Origin: Streptomyces longispororuber
Lineage (GTDB): Bacteria; Actinomycetota; Actinomycetes; Streptomycetales; Streptomycetaceae
Assembly: GCF_014656095.1 (NCBI RefSeq)
Contig: NZ_BNBT01000004.1
Coordinates: 82,410 to 146,409 of the forward strand
Direction of reading: 5' to 3'
Length of the DNA: 64,000 nucleotides
Shown: positions 43,313 through 54,866 of the stretch, in pieces
Position numbering within the stretch: the stretch's first letter is position 1
Layout: each line of letters begins with the position of its first letter
Translations under genes and position numbers: made by a program
Notes under the pieces: generated by a model
Told to the model about the DNA's origin: nothing
Seen by the model: only the letters and a program-made list of their open reading frames with translations
Databases searched by the model: none

Positions 43313-44758
43313 ATGTCGTCAGCGCCAGCTACCGAGGGTCCCCTGGTCGTCGGGGTGGACAGTTCCACACAGTCCACCAAGGTCCTGGTCGTCGACACCG
43401 CCACCGGGAGGGTCGTCGCGCGTGGACAGGCTCCGCACACGGTGACCTCGGGCTCCATGCGCGAGAGCGACCCGGAACAGTGGTGGAGCGCCCTGGGCGA
43501 GGCACTGCGCCAGTGCGGCACCGCCGCGCACGAAGCCGCCGCCGTGTCGATCGCCGGGCAGCAGCACGGGCTCGTGACCCTGGATGCCCGGGGCAGGCCC
43601 GTGCGTCCCGCGCTGCTGTGGAACGACGTGCGGTCCGCACCTCAGGCCAGGCGTCTCGTCGAGCGGTTGGGCGGCGCCAAGGCGTGGGCCGACCGCGTCG
43701 GCAGTGTGCCGGGTCCGTCCTTCACCGTGACCAAGTGGGCCTGGCTCGCCGAGCAGGAACCGGCGTCAGCGCGCGCCACCACCGCCGTGCGGCTCCCCCA
43801 CGACTACCTGACACAGCGCCTCACGGGCTCCGGGGTCACGGACCGGAGCGACGTCTCCGGTACAGGGTGGTGGTCGTCGGCCACCGAGGCGTACGACGAG
43901 GACATCCTCGACCTGGTGGGCCTGGACCCCGCGGCGCTGCCGCGCGTGACCCGCCCGGGAGAGGTCGTCGGCACAGTGCGTGACGGCGGCGACCTGCCCT
44001 TCTCCAAGGGCACACTGGTGGCGCCCGGGGCGGGGGACAACGCGGCAGCCGCACTAGGGCTGGGCCTGCGCCCCGGCACACCGGTGCTGAGCCTCGGCAC
44101 CTCCGGCACGGTGTTCGCGGTGTCGGAGCACCGCACCGCGGACCCGAGCGGCACGGTGGCCGGGTTCGCCGACGCGAGGGGCACCTGGTTGCCCCTCGCC
44201 TGCACGCTCAACTGCACCCTGGCCGTGGACCGCGTGGCCACGCTGCTGGGTCTTGACCGCGACGCGGTACAGCCGGGCGGGTCCGTCACGCTGCTCCCGT
44301 TCCTTGACGGTGAGCGCACCCCGGACCTCCCGCACGCCTCGGGGCTGCTGCACGGGCTGCGGCACGACACGTCACCCGGCCAGATCCTGCAAGCGGCCTA
44401 CGACGGGGCAGTGCACGCCCTCCTGGGCGCTCTCGACGCCGTCCTCGGGGGCACCGCGGACCGCTCGCAGCCCATCCTCCTGATCGGAGGCGGGGCCCGC
44501 GGCAGCTCCTGGCAGCAGACCGTACGCCGGCTGTCCGGACGGCCCGTCCAGATCCCCGAGGCGCGCGAACTGGTGGCGCTGGGCGCCGCCGCGCAGGCCG
44601 CCGGACTGCTGACCGGTGAGGATCCCGCAGCGGTCGCGCGCCGCTGGGACACCGCGCGCGGACAGGTCCTCGACGCCGTGGAACGGGACGAGGCCACCCT
44701 CGACCGGATCACCGAGGTACTCTGCGACGCGGTTTCCCTGCTGGACAGGGACTCCTGA
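43313..44758 (+). CDS. xylB: Xylulokinase
   Basis: This 481-residue FGGY kinase starts at ATG 43313. It begins with the phosphate-binding motif VVGVDSSTQSTKVLVVD, then SIAGQQHGLVTLD and LWNDVRSAPQA. The second domain has SLGTSGTVFAVSEH and LLIGGGARGSSWQQTVRRLSG. The GQQHG and WNDxR motifs are those of xylulokinase rather than glycerol kinase. It phosphorylates D-xylulose made by XylA with ATP to feed the pentose phosphate pathway. The regulator gene follows 110 bp downstream in the same direction. Confidence 0.95.
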   Translation: MSSAPATEGPLVVGVDSSTQSTKVLVVDTATGRVVARGQAPHTVTSGSMRESDPEQWWSALGEALRQCGTAAHEAAAVSIAGQQHGLVTLDARGRPVRPALLWNDVRSAPQARRLVERLGGAKAWADRVGSVPGPSFTVTKWAWLAEQEPASARATTAVRLPHDYLTQRLTGSGVTDRSDVSGTGWWSSATEAYDEDILDLVGLDPAALPRVTRPGEVVGTVRDGGDLPFSKGTLVAPGAGDNAAAALGLGLRPGTPVLSLGTSGTVFAVSEHRTADPSGTVAGFADARGTWLPLACTLNCTLAVDRVATLLGLDRDAVQPGGSVTLLPFLDGERTPDLPHASGLLHGLRHDTSPGQILQAAYDGAVHALLGALDAVLGGTADRSQPILLIGGGARGSSWQQTVRRLSGRPVQIPEARELVALGAAAQAAGLLTGEDPAAVARRWDTARGQVLDAVERDEATLDRITEVLCDAVSLLDRDS

Positions 44759-44868
44759 AGGTAGCGGTACGACCGTCGCGCCCGAGTACGCCGCCTGTGG
44801 CCGGGCAGGCATGGCCGGGCACGGCACGGCGTAGGGCGGACACGGAGAGGCGGGGGACGGACCAGGGC

Positions 44869-46068
44869 ATGAGCGCACCGCCGCACGAGGCCCGCCCCGG
44901 AGTGACCGGTGCGCGGCTGGCCGACACCCAGCACGGCATGCGCCGCCGCAACCTCGCGCGCGTGATGCACACCGTCGCGGCGCACGGCCCGCTGTCCCGG
45001 GCGTCCGTCGCCTCCCGGATCGGGCTGACGCGGGCAGCCGTGTCCACGCTGGTGGACGAACTGACCCGCTCCGGCCTCCTGGAGGAGCTCGGTCCCGAGC
45101 GCCCCGGCAGGGTGGGACGGCCGGGATCCGCACTCGCCGTCAGCGCCAGGGGGCCCGTCGGCATCGGCGCGGAGGTGGGCGTCGACCACCTGTCCGTCTG
45201 CGCGGTCGACCTGCGCGGTGACGTACGCGCGCGTGCGGGACGCGCGGTCGGCAACCGGGGACGCCCGCCGGAGCCGGTGCTCGCGGACCTCGCCGAACTG
45301 ATCGGGCAGGTCGTGCGGGAAGCGGAGCGCGAGGGACTGCGTCCGGCCGGTCTGGCGGTCGCGGTGCCCGGCCTCGTCGCACGCGACAGTCACACGGTGG
45401 TCCGCGCCCCCAACCTCGACTGGCACCGGACCGACGTCGGCGCCCTGCTCCCGGTGGAGCTGCCGCTGACCGTGGACAACGAGGCGAACTTCGGCGCGCG
45501 GGCGGAGCTCTGGCTGGGCGAGGGGGTGCCGGACGACTTCCTGCACGTCTCCGCGGAGGTCGGCATCGGCGCCGCCCTCGTGGTCGACGGGCTGCTCCTG
45601 CGCGGGAGCCGGGGCTTCGCGGGCGAGCTGGGCCACGTGCCGGTCCGTCCGGACGGCCCCGCGTGCCCGTGCGGTGGACGCGGATGCCTGGAGCAGTACG
45701 CGGGAGAGGAGGCGGTCCTGCGGGCCGCCGGGCTGCGGCAGGGACCGGACCGCGTCGGGCTGCTCGTCGAACGCGCCGCCGACGGGGACGAGAAGGTACG
45801 CCAAGCACTGCGGGACGCCGGGACGGCTTTGGGCATCGCGCTGACCGGCGCCGTCAACCTTCTCGACCCCCGGACGGTCGTCCTCGGAGGGGCACTCTCA
45901 CGCCTCGCCCCATGGCTCATACCGAGCCTCGAAGAGGAACTGGGACGCCGCACCGCCGGACGGGGCTGTTCCGTCACCGTCTCACGTATCGGTTCCGACG
46001 GGCCCGTGTTGGGGGCGGCACACTCCGTGGTGCGGGCGGTGCTCGACGACCCGGCGGGAGCGGTGTAG
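44869..46068 (+). CDS. xylR: ROK-family xylose repressor
   Basis: This 399-residue protein starts at ATG 44869. A winged HTH covers about 24-90 (MRRRNLARVMHTVAAHGPLSRASVASRIGLTRAAVSTLVDEL). The ROK domain follows from about 100, with the sugar/ATP-fold motif VGIGAEVGVDHLSVCAVDLRG, EVGIGAALVVDG and the zinc site CPCGGRGCLEQYAG. ROK repressors of this layout bind xylose operons and leave on sugar binding. Its place after xylB, and the dyad in front of xylA, support the XylR name. Confidence 0.9.
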   Translation: MSAPPHEARPGVTGARLADTQHGMRRRNLARVMHTVAAHGPLSRASVASRIGLTRAAVSTLVDELTRSGLLEELGPERPGRVGRPGSALAVSARGPVGIGAEVGVDHLSVCAVDLRGDVRARAGRAVGNRGRPPEPVLADLAELIGQVVREAEREGLRPAGLAVAVPGLVARDSHTVVRAPNLDWHRTDVGALLPVELPLTVDNEANFGARAELWLGEGVPDDFLHVSAEVGIGAALVVDGLLLRGSRGFAGELGHVPVRPDGPACPCGGRGCLEQYAGEEAVLRAAGLRQGPDRVGLLVERAADGDEKVRQALRDAGTALGIALTGAVNLLDPRTVVLGGALSRLAPWLIPSLEEELGRRTAGRGCSVTVSRIGSDGPVLGAAHSVVRAVLDDPAGAV

Positions 46069-46650
46069 CGGTGTAGGCGAGTGGCCTCTGCCCGGGGCGG
46101 CTGCTGCGTGTGGTGCGGTCGGTGCTCGATGGTCCGACGGGAGCGCGGTGGGCGGTTCGGTCGCTGGTCCACCACAGCCCGTCCCCCACACGAGTGGCCC
46201 GGTTTTCCACAGCCACCGTGCTCTCCACAGATGCGCCGAAGGCCCTTCCGCCACCGTCGACGCGGCTCGTACGGTAATTCGCGTGAGCCGATCTCTCGCG
46301 CTCGGCGAGGCAGGGCCGCACCGATCGGGGGATACGCATGTCGGGGGAACGCAGCTCGGAGCCGGTGTGTCGGAGGCGCGCGGGCATGGTCGGGAAAGCC
46401 ACTCTGCTGCCCGTCGGCCTCCTCGCTCCCTTCCCTCGCGCCCTACGCTGCTCACCGCTTCCGTCCTCGGTTCAAACGAGCCACGGCGGGCCGCGGGCCA
46501 GACCCACCAGAAACTCGCGCGCCCGACCGGTTCACGCGCCGGGCCGGACGGTTCGTCCGTGCAAGCCAGGCCATAAGGCGACGCACCCAGCACCCAGCAC
46601 CCAGCACAGTCGTACGCCTCACCCGCACAGCCCAGAGCGGAGCTCCAGCC
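46069..46650. other. Intergenic region with a heptamer repeat
   Basis: The 582-bp gap holds three tandem GCACCCA heptamers (46583-46603) shortly before the acetamidase gene. No convincing gene is seen; open frames are Arg/Ser/Pro-rich. Promoters of the acetamidase gene probably lie here. Confidence 0.55.
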
Positions 46651-47736
46651 ATGAGTGACCCACGCCTGCTCACCGTCCGCCCCGAACCCAGTCAGTACGC
46701 GTGGACGTTCGGCGGGGCTCCGCCTCTCGCGCGTATACAGCCGGGCACGGTGCTCGACCTGTACACGGAGGACTGCTTCGCCGGGAAGGTGCGTTCCGAG
46801 AAGGACCTGGTCTCGCAGGTGTGCGAGTTCCCCTTCCTCAATCCCCAGACCGGCCCCTTCCACGTGGTGGGCGCGGAGCCGGGGGACACGGTCGCGGTCC
46901 ACTTCGTGTCCATCGAACCGGCGCGGGACTGGGCCGCGTCCACCACCGTCCCCTTGTTCGGGGCCCTCACCTCCACGCACGCCACGGCGTCCCTGCAGCC
47001 GCCGCTGCCGGAGCGCGTGTGGATCTGGCAGTTGGACCGTGCCCGCCGCACGGCTCAGTTCAGCGCACGCGACAGTGACCTCCAGATCGAGCTGCCGCTG
47101 GACCCCATGCACGGAACGGTCGGTGTCGCCCCCGCCAACCTGGAGGTGCGCTCGGCCCTCGTGCCCGACGCCCACGGCGGGAACATGGACACGCCCGAGA
47201 TGCGGGCAGGCGTCACCTGCTATCTCGGGGTGAACGTCGACGGTGCCCTGCTGAGCCTCGGCGACGGGCACGCGCGCCAGGGCGAGGGCGAGACCTGCGG
47301 CGTGGCCGTCGAGTGCGCGATGCACACCGTCGTGATCGTGGAGCTCCTCAAGAACGTGGCGACACCCTGGCCACGCATCGAGTCGGACACGCACATCATC
47401 TCGACGGGCTCCGCCCGCCCGTTGGAGGACGCCTTCCGGATCTCCCAACTCGACCTCGTCCAGTGGCTCGTTCGGGATTACGGCTTCAGCGATCTGGACG
47501 CGTACCAGTTCGCCACTCAAACTGTGCAAGCACCCCTGGCGAACGTCTGCGACACGAACTACACGTGCGTGGCGAAACTCCGCAAGGAGTGGCTGCCCGT
47601 GCGGGAGACCCACCGCGGCCTGCACGCCCGGCTACGGAAGACAGCGGCGGCACTGATCGGATCGACGCCCCCGGGCACGGCCACGTCGGACCCGGCGCAG
47701 CACACCCCCGGCCATGCCGAGCGCCACGAGATATGA
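46651..47736 (+). CDS. Acetamidase/formamidase family protein
   Basis: A 361-residue protein started at ATG 46651 (MSDPRLLTVRPEPSQY). The pattern WTFGGAPPLARIQPGTVLDLYTED, NPQTGPFHVVGAEPGDTVAVHF, HGGNMDTPEM and LLSLGDGHARQGEGETCGVAVE is typical of the FmdA_AmdA family. The GDGHARQGEGE segment holds the family's metal/active-site region. Members release ammonia from short amides such as formamide or acetamide. The specific amide is not determinable. The amidase gene follows on the same strand 91 bp after its stop. Confidence 0.92.
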   Translation: MSDPRLLTVRPEPSQYAWTFGGAPPLARIQPGTVLDLYTEDCFAGKVRSEKDLVSQVCEFPFLNPQTGPFHVVGAEPGDTVAVHFVSIEPARDWAASTTVPLFGALTSTHATASLQPPLPERVWIWQLDRARRTAQFSARDSDLQIELPLDPMHGTVGVAPANLEVRSALVPDAHGGNMDTPEMRAGVTCYLGVNVDGALLSLGDGHARQGEGETCGVAVECAMHTVVIVELLKNVATPWPRIESDTHIISTGSARPLEDAFRISQLDLVQWLVRDYGFSDLDAYQFATQTVQAPLANVCDTNYTCVAKLRKEWLPVRETHRGLHARLRKTAAALIGSTPPGTATSDPAQHTPGHAERHEI

Positions 47737-47827
47737 AGCGCCACCTGCAAGATCCAGCCTTCAAGGCTCCCTGGGACGCACGCACTGTGCGGTCCAGCCG
47801 CTCCCCCCACCGAGAGGCAGAACAGCC

Positions 47828-48496
47828 ATGGATCAAGCAAGTGAACGGACGACGGATCCGACGCCGACCATGACAGGCGGCGGCGCGCGGCCAACGACAC
47901 CGCACGGGTCGAGGTTCCTGCCCAGCAGACGGCACCTTCTGCAGGGCGCGGCCCTCGCCGCCGTACCGTCGACCCTCTGGGCCTCCCCCACCGTGGCGAA
48001 GACACGTGCCGTCGCTTATCCACCCACCGAATGGGTGCCGGCCAGCCCCTCCAACTACACGGCCTCCAACCGCCCCAGTTCCTATCCCGTCACCCACGTG
48101 GTCGTCCATGTCACGCAGGAGACGTACGCCGACACGCTGGCCATCTTCCAGAACCCGGCGAAGAAGGTTTCCGCCCACTACGTGGTCCGCTCGGCCGACG
48201 GGCACATCGCACAGTGTGTCAGCGAGCGCAACGTCGCCTGGCACGCGGGCAACTGGACGTACAACACCCGCAGCATCGGCATCGAACATGAGGGGTGGGT
48301 CGACCAACCCGAGTACTTCACCGACGAGATGTACAGGCAATCGGCCCTCCTCACCGCAGCGATCTGCGACAGATACGGCATCCCGAAGGACCGGCAGCAC
48401 ATCATCGGCCACGTGGAAGTCCCCGGTGCGAGCCACACCGACCCGGGCCGGTACTGGGACTGGTCGCGCTACATTCGAATGATCAACTTCGCCTGA
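47828..48496 (+). CDS. Exported N-acetylmuramoyl-L-alanine amidase (Amidase_2)
   Basis: This 222-residue protein is started at ATG 47828 (MDQASERTTD). A Tat-type signal (R34-R35 in PSRRHLLQGAALAAVPS) leads into an Amidase_2/PGRP domain. THVVVHVTQ supplies the first zinc His, SAHYVVRSADGHIAQCV and NVAWHAGNW follow, and GHVEVPGASHTDPG near the end supplies the second His and the Asp ligand region. The domain cleaves the amide bond between MurNAc and L-Ala in peptidoglycan. No wall-binding domain is present, so it may act on loose muropeptides. Confidence 0.9.
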   Translation: MDQASERTTDPTPTMTGGGARPTTPHGSRFLPSRRHLLQGAALAAVPSTLWASPTVAKTRAVAYPPTEWVPASPSNYTASNRPSSYPVTHVVVHVTQETYADTLAIFQNPAKKVSAHYVVRSADGHIAQCVSERNVAWHAGNWTYNTRSIGIEHEGWVDQPEYFTDEMYRQSALLTAAICDRYGIPKDRQHIIGHVEVPGASHTDPGRYWDWSRYIRMINFA

Positions 48497-48726
48497 GGGA
48501 GGTGCGGGGCTGAAACGTCTCCTGGTGGGCCAGGACACCGAGGCGTTCGCCCGCCGACAGCGGCCGCTCGGCGCGGTTGAGGGCGGACGCGGAGAGAGGC
48601 GGTGCACGGACGGTTGTCGGCCGCTGTTTCCGGAGTGACGATGGCAGCAGGTCGGCACCGCCCCTGCCGCAGTCTGCGTGCTGCCACTGCCACCGCCGCC
48701 ACCGCCGTCCGTACGAGGAGGCCGAC

Positions 48727-50004
48727 TTGACTGATCCATGGGTGGCCCTTGAGCCCGGTGCCGACCCGGCGGAGCGGGTGCGGACGATACGTCGGGCTCA
48801 CGAGCGGTTCACCGCGGCAGGCTCTGTCGCGCGGCCGGTGCGCTCCGTGGTGGCCGACTCGTGGCGGCGGTCGGCGCGGGCCCGGGTCTGTCCCGCGGAC
48901 ACCGGGGCATCGGTCGAGCTCGCGGCCGGTGACCTGGGCGCGTACCGGGAGGAGCATCCGCTTGCCCGGGTGATGCCGCTGTTCCGCGAGTTGATGGGTG
49001 GCTTCGCCAAGGACGGGGAGCATCTGCTGGCGGTGTGCGACGCGTACGGCAGGCTGCTGTGGGTCGAGGGGCATCCCTCGGCCCGGGCTCGGGCGGGGCG
49101 GATGAACTTCGTGCCCGGGGCCCGCTGGGCGGAGTCGGCGATGGGGACGAACGCGCCGGGGACAGCGGTCACCGTGGACCGGCCGGTGCAGGTGTTCGCC
49201 ACGGAACACTTCGTCCGCGAGGTGCAGTCGTGGACGTGTGCCGCGGCTCCGGTGCACGATCCGCGCACCGGCCGGCTGCTCGGGGCCGTCGATGTCACCG
49301 GGGGTGACGGCCTGGCGCATCCGCACAGCCTGGGGTTCGTACAAGCGGTGGCACGGGCGGCTGAGTCGCATCTGGCGTTGCTGGCACCGGAGGTGGAGGA
49401 CACGGAGGGTCTGGGGTTGACAGCCCTCGGGCGGGACGAGGCGCTGGTGCTCGTGGGCGGACGCAAGCGGCGGCTGAGCCGACGGCACAGCGAGATCATG
49501 GTTCTCCTGGCCCGCCACCCCGAGGGCCTGAGCGGTGACGAGTTGCTGTGCGCCCTGTACGAGGACGAGTCGGTGACTCCGGTGACGCTGCGGGCGGAGT
49601 TGACGCGGCTGCGGCACGTGCTGGGACCCGAGGTACTGCGCTCGCGGCCGTACCGCCTGGCGGTTCCGGTCACCTCGGACGTGGACGTGGTGGAACGGCG
49701 CCTGGGGTGCGGCGCGGTGACTGCGGCGTTCTCCGTGTACGCCGGACCGCTGCTGCCGGGGGCACAGGCTCCCGCGGTGGTGCGGCTGCGGCGACGGCTC
49801 GCCGATCAGATGCGGGCGGCGCTGATCACCCGCGGTGACCCGGACCTCCTGGCGGACTGGGTGCACGCGCCGTGGGGCGAGGAGGACATGGAGGTGTGGC
49901 GGGCGCTGGCGGCGGTGCGGCCGACGGCGCCGGTGCTGGCACGGTTGCGGTCCCTCGATCAGGAGCTGGGCGACAGCGCCCCCGGCGGTGTGGGCCGCGC
50001 GTAA
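48727..50004 (+). CDS. GAF-domain transcriptional regulator, likely of the adjacent aldehyde dehydrogenase
   Basis: A 425-residue protein started at TTG 48727 (LTDPWVALEPGADPAERV). The N-terminal region RSVVADSWRRSARARVCP and the GAF domain (about 70-215, AVCDAYGRLLWVEGHP, WAESAMGTNAPGTAV, SWTCAAAPVHDPRTGRLLGAVDVTG) resemble the sensor half of AcoR-type activators. No AAA+ domain follows. Instead a winged helix is placed at about 250-320 (RKRRLSRRHSEIMVLLARHPEGLSGDEL). It lies 283 bp upstream of the aldehyde dehydrogenase gene on the same strand, so regulation by alcohol or aldehyde is a reasonable inference. Confidence 0.85.
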   Translation: MTDPWVALEPGADPAERVRTIRRAHERFTAAGSVARPVRSVVADSWRRSARARVCPADTGASVELAAGDLGAYREEHPLARVMPLFRELMGGFAKDGEHLLAVCDAYGRLLWVEGHPSARARAGRMNFVPGARWAESAMGTNAPGTAVTVDRPVQVFATEHFVREVQSWTCAAAPVHDPRTGRLLGAVDVTGGDGLAHPHSLGFVQAVARAAESHLALLAPEVEDTEGLGLTALGRDEALVLVGGRKRRLSRRHSEIMVLLARHPEGLSGDELLCALYEDESVTPVTLRAELTRLRHVLGPEVLRSRPYRLAVPVTSDVDVVERRLGCGAVTAAFSVYAGPLLPGAQAPAVVRLRRRLADQMRAALITRGDPDLLADWVHAPWGEEDMEVWRALAAVRPTAPVLARLRSLDQELGDSAPGGVGRA

Positions 50005-50141
50005 CAGCGGCCGTCCGCCGAGACCTCCGCACCGGGAAGGCGCAGCACACCTCCACCGCCCCATGCCGACACCGATCGTCCAGCAATCGTCACACCCCAC
50101 ACACAGCCCACACCCGTGCCTCCATGCCTCCGCAGCCGCAC

Positions 50142-50183
50142 CCCACAGCCCACAGCCCACAGCCCACAGCCCACAGCCCACAG
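50142..50183 (+). repeat. 6 x 7-bp tandem repeat before the aldehyde dehydrogenase gene
   Basis: Six exact CCCACAG units run from 50142 to 50183, with partial copies on either side. They lie in the 283-bp leader between the GAF regulator and the aldehyde dehydrogenase. Exact short tandem repeats are slippage-prone. They may change spacing in the promoter or leader. Confidence 0.9.
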
Positions 50184-50287
50184 CCGGGCAACGAGGTCGG
50201 GAGCGCAACGTACTTGCAACCTCCTGCTTCCTACGCTCGCGGTGAGAGCTGCCCGACGGCGGGCAGCGTGTTCGGGGAGGCAGTCAC

Positions 50288-51811
<1,524 letters not shown>

Positions 51812-52687
51812 AGTCTGCGAGGGTGGTGCGCCTGGCCACGTTGTCCACTTCGTCGCCGTGGCCGGGCGCCGGTTGCAACACCGGTTCTCCCTGCATCAGC
51901 GCGTCGGCGCGAGAAGTGCGCGCGGACGGGTCGGTGTGGTTGCGGTGCAGATGGGTGACCAGTGCGGTGGTGGCCTTGCCGCTCGGCGCCGCCAGTCACA
52001 CGCCGGGCTGTCGCCCCGCGAGCAGCGGTGAGAGGGCCTGCACGTAGTCGATCACCGGGCGCTCACCGCCCGTCTCAGTCATCAGCCGTGCGCCGCCCGT
52101 CCGACTCGGGCTCTTGGGCGAGCCGACCCAGGGGGACACCGTCCAGCCCCACCTCGGAGGCAATCTCGGACACGATGGGTGAGGCACTCGTGGACTTGGC
52201 ACCGGGTGGTCGAGCCCGCGCTGGTCGGGCCCCCCGGGGGCCCGGGTCCCCAGCGGCTGCGTGCCGTCTGCGGTCTGCACCAATCCCGTGGATCGCCGGG
52301 CGGCCGTGAGCCGGGGCCGCCGCGGCCGCGTGACGTAGCCCCGAGGGCTGTCCGCCGACTCGTCCGCCCGCGCGGGATCGAGCACGTGGTCCCGCGCCGT
52401 AGCCCCGAACGCGGCGCCGCACACGGCCCCGCACTCGGGCACGCCCTCCCTCGTCGGGAGGGTCGGGGGATGCCACCGATGGCTGGTGTGGTGCCTACCC
52501 CCGCAGACGCGAACCGGCTCACCGCCCGAGCGGTCGGCTCCGCCTACGCCCCTACGAAGGTCGGCCACCGTGCCCGAAGAACTGGCAGCCAGCCCGGGGA
52601 ACAGACAGCGCGTCAGCACCGGACGTACAGGCAGGGCCCAGAGGCACCACCGGATTCACTGTGCGCGGCAGTCCCTATTGTTTGATC
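51812..52687. other. Gene-poor stretch after the aldehyde dehydrogenase
   Basis: The 876 bp include the possible remnant listed separately and, further right, out-of-frame coding-like pieces on the minus strand (for example SEIASEVGLDGVPLGRLAQE at about 52090-52170). No intact gene was found, so I read it as decayed sequence. Confidence 0.5.
51830..52077 (-). pseudogene. Remnant of an unidentified gene with an in-frame TGA
   Basis: Reading the minus strand from ATG 52075-52077 gives MTETGGERPVIDYVQALSPLLAG, then a TGA at 51996-51998. The same frame continues with good codon use: ATTALVTHLHRNHTDPSARTS and GEPVLQPAPGHGDEVDNVARR. A single TGG to TGA change would explain the break. I do not recognise the family. 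It could be chance coding-like sequence in GC-rich DNA. Confidence 0.3.
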
Positions 52688-53626
52688 ATGGGTTTCGATA
52701 CGAGCTTTCACCCCGTTGACCTGCCGCTCATCGAGGAGCGGCTGCTGCCGTACCTGGCCGGTCATGGAGACGACGACAGCATTGATGACCTGGTCGCCCG
52801 GGCGGTTGAGATACGTAAGGTCCGTTTTCGGGCCAAGGCGTGGGCGCTGGGCGTGCAGGAGTACGCGTGCGACCACGAGGGGATCGACTTCGCGGCGCAT
52901 CTGCACGTGTGGGGGCGGCCGTTCTTCCTCGTCGGTGACGGTCCTGATCGGATCGCGGAGGACTTGCGGCGCTACCTCACGGCATCCGCCGACGACGTGG
53001 ATGCCCTCGCGGTGGAGATGATCGGCCGGATCGGCCCAGGGCTCGTCGGGTTGGTCGAGCCCGACGAGGGCGGGCAGCTACCCGATGACGCCGCGCTCGC
53101 CGCCGGGCTGGCCATGCCGCTGCGCATGCTGCGCGCAGCCGCGATCACGCTACGGCGGGGCGAACGGTGGGTCCGGCGTCCCGGTGACGGCCGGGAGTTC
53201 GACGCGGCCCGTTTGCTGACCCGCGAGGTGCCCTACTGCGTCCTGGAGTTCGCGGCGGCCCTGCTGCCCGGGTGGATGTCCCGGGGCTACACCTGGCCCA
53301 CCCGTCTGTGCGCGCACGCCGGGCTCGATGCGGAAGGGTTCACCGCGCCGACAGCCCTCACCGGCCTTCTGCGCGAGGAGTTCAGCGACCTGGAATGGCC
53401 GGACCTGCCCGCCACCATCGGGGGCAACTACATGGTCGGCGGGCTGGTACCCGCCGCCTCCGTGGCCGAGGCCCGGGCGCATCTGGCGTGCCACCGCGAC
53501 CGGTTCGACTGCGACGCGGTGGATGTGCGGAAGATCGACGAGGCAATGGTCGTGGCCGAGCGCCTTGGACTCGGCTTCTGCGAGGCCACCGAGCTGTACA
53601 GCGCCATGGAAGGGAATCTCAACTGA
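52688..53626 (+). CDS. Conserved-looking hypothetical protein
   Basis: The 312-residue protein starts at ATG 52688 (MGFDTSFHPVDLPLIEERLL). It has regular codon use and many aromatic residues. Regions that read like a folded soluble domain are KVRFRAKAWALGVQEYACDHEG, HLHVWGRPFFLVGDGPDRIAEDL, PYCVLEFAAALLPGWMSRGYTWPTRL and the ending FCEATELYSAMEGNLN. I recall similar Streptomyces proteins of unknown function but cannot name a domain. It is the only intact gene in a decayed zone. No ribosome site is strong. Confidence 0.75.
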   Translation: MGFDTSFHPVDLPLIEERLLPYLAGHGDDDSIDDLVARAVEIRKVRFRAKAWALGVQEYACDHEGIDFAAHLHVWGRPFFLVGDGPDRIAEDLRRYLTASADDVDALAVEMIGRIGPGLVGLVEPDEGGQLPDDAALAAGLAMPLRMLRAAAITLRRGERWVRRPGDGREFDAARLLTREVPYCVLEFAAALLPGWMSRGYTWPTRLCAHAGLDAEGFTAPTALTGLLREEFSDLEWPDLPATIGGNYMVGGLVPAASVAEARAHLACHRDRFDCDAVDVRKIDEAMVVAERLGLGFCEATELYSAMEGNLN

Positions 53627-53797
53627 CGTCGGTGCGACGTCCGGACCGCGACGCAGGGACCTCGACGCCGGGACCTCGACGTCAGGTTTTCAGCCGCGTC
53701 CGGTCTTCCGCCGCACCAAGAGGTGATCGCTCGCGATCGGGTACTCCCCCACGCGGCCAATCGGGTACTCCGGTCCACCGGGTACGCCCCCACGCGC

Positions 53798-54735
53798 TCA
53801 AGGTCCCGCTCGGCTCCGCCGGGCGTTGCGTCGGACGCCGTTGAACCGGTCGGCCATACGGTCCATGAGCCAGGCCGCGCCGAGGCCGACCCGGGTGTCA
53901 TGGTCGGCGCGGGGAGGGACGTGGGGTTCTCGCGCCACAGGGCGAGGAGGTCCTTGTGCGGGGTTTCGCCAGCTTCGCGGTCGGCGATCAGCCGCCCCAG
54001 GTACGGGGCTTGTCCCAGCCCGTGCCCGTTGCAGCCGATCGAGTCATGGACGGTGGCGGTGACCTGGCCGACGACGGGCAGCCAACTGGGTGTGACCGCC
54101 ACCCAGCCGCCCTACGCGCGGTCGAAGCCGACGTCCGTGAGGAAGAGGAAGTGCGCCCTGAACCCAGCCGCGAGACCGGCCACCACCGCCTTGTCAGCCG
54201 TGCGTCCCGGCGGGAGCGGATACCGCCCTTGCTGCAACCTGCGTACGCCGTGACGATTGTGTTGCGCGGCGTCAGCCGGTGGTTCTGCATGATGGCGTGC
54301 TGCGTGACCAACCCCGACCGGCTGGTCCAGCCCAGCCCAGGGCGGCGAGTCGGGTGGGGTCTATCGGCGCGGTCTCGGCCTCCGTGACCCAGATCGGTGT
54401 GGCGAGTCGGTCCGGCGTGACCTGGAGTTCCCCGCCGAACGCGTTGGTGGGCAGCAGCACCTGGGCGGCCCGGACCCGGCCGTCGGGGACGGAGACGCGT
54501 ACGCCGCCCCCGGTCGGTTCGACGCGCTCGACACGCGTCCGCTCGTATACACGCGCGTTCGATGCGAGCAGGGCACGGCGAACACCGAGGGTAACTTCCC
54601 CGGGTTCACCGTGCCGCCGAGCGGTTCGTGGAACCCCCCGATGAAGCCGCACGGGATGCCGAGTTCCGCGCCATCGGACGGCGGATCGATCCATCCGGTG
54701 ACCGCCGTGTAGTCGGTCCCTCGGGCCGTCTGCAT
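53798..54735 (-). pseudogene. FAD-dependent oxidoreductase (DAO family), frameshifted fragment
   Basis: Pieces of one DAO-type protein occur in order but in different frames. They include GFIGGFHEPLGGTVNPGKL, ASNARVYERTRVERVEPTGGGVRV, then TNAFGGELQVTPDRLATPIWV (one Pro substituted before it), VTQHAIMQNHRLTPRNTIVTAYAG and VAVTPSWLPVVGQVT with IGCNGHGLGQAPYLGRLIADR. A TAG at about 54113-54115 sits before GGWVAV, where Tyr would fit. A last frame change near 53900 gives the end LMDRMADRFNGVRR and a TGA at 53798-53800. The N-terminal FAD-binding GxGxxG part is missing. Confidence 0.8.
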
Positions 54736-54866
54736 GCCACCGTCCCTCGTACGTACGCTGCGCCATAGGTGCGGATGGGTTTTGGGCCTGCCCCGCGAGC
54801 CCGCACCGCGATTCCGCCCCACGAGCCCGCCCTCCCGCACGTCCTCGTCCACATTCCTGGCACCGG

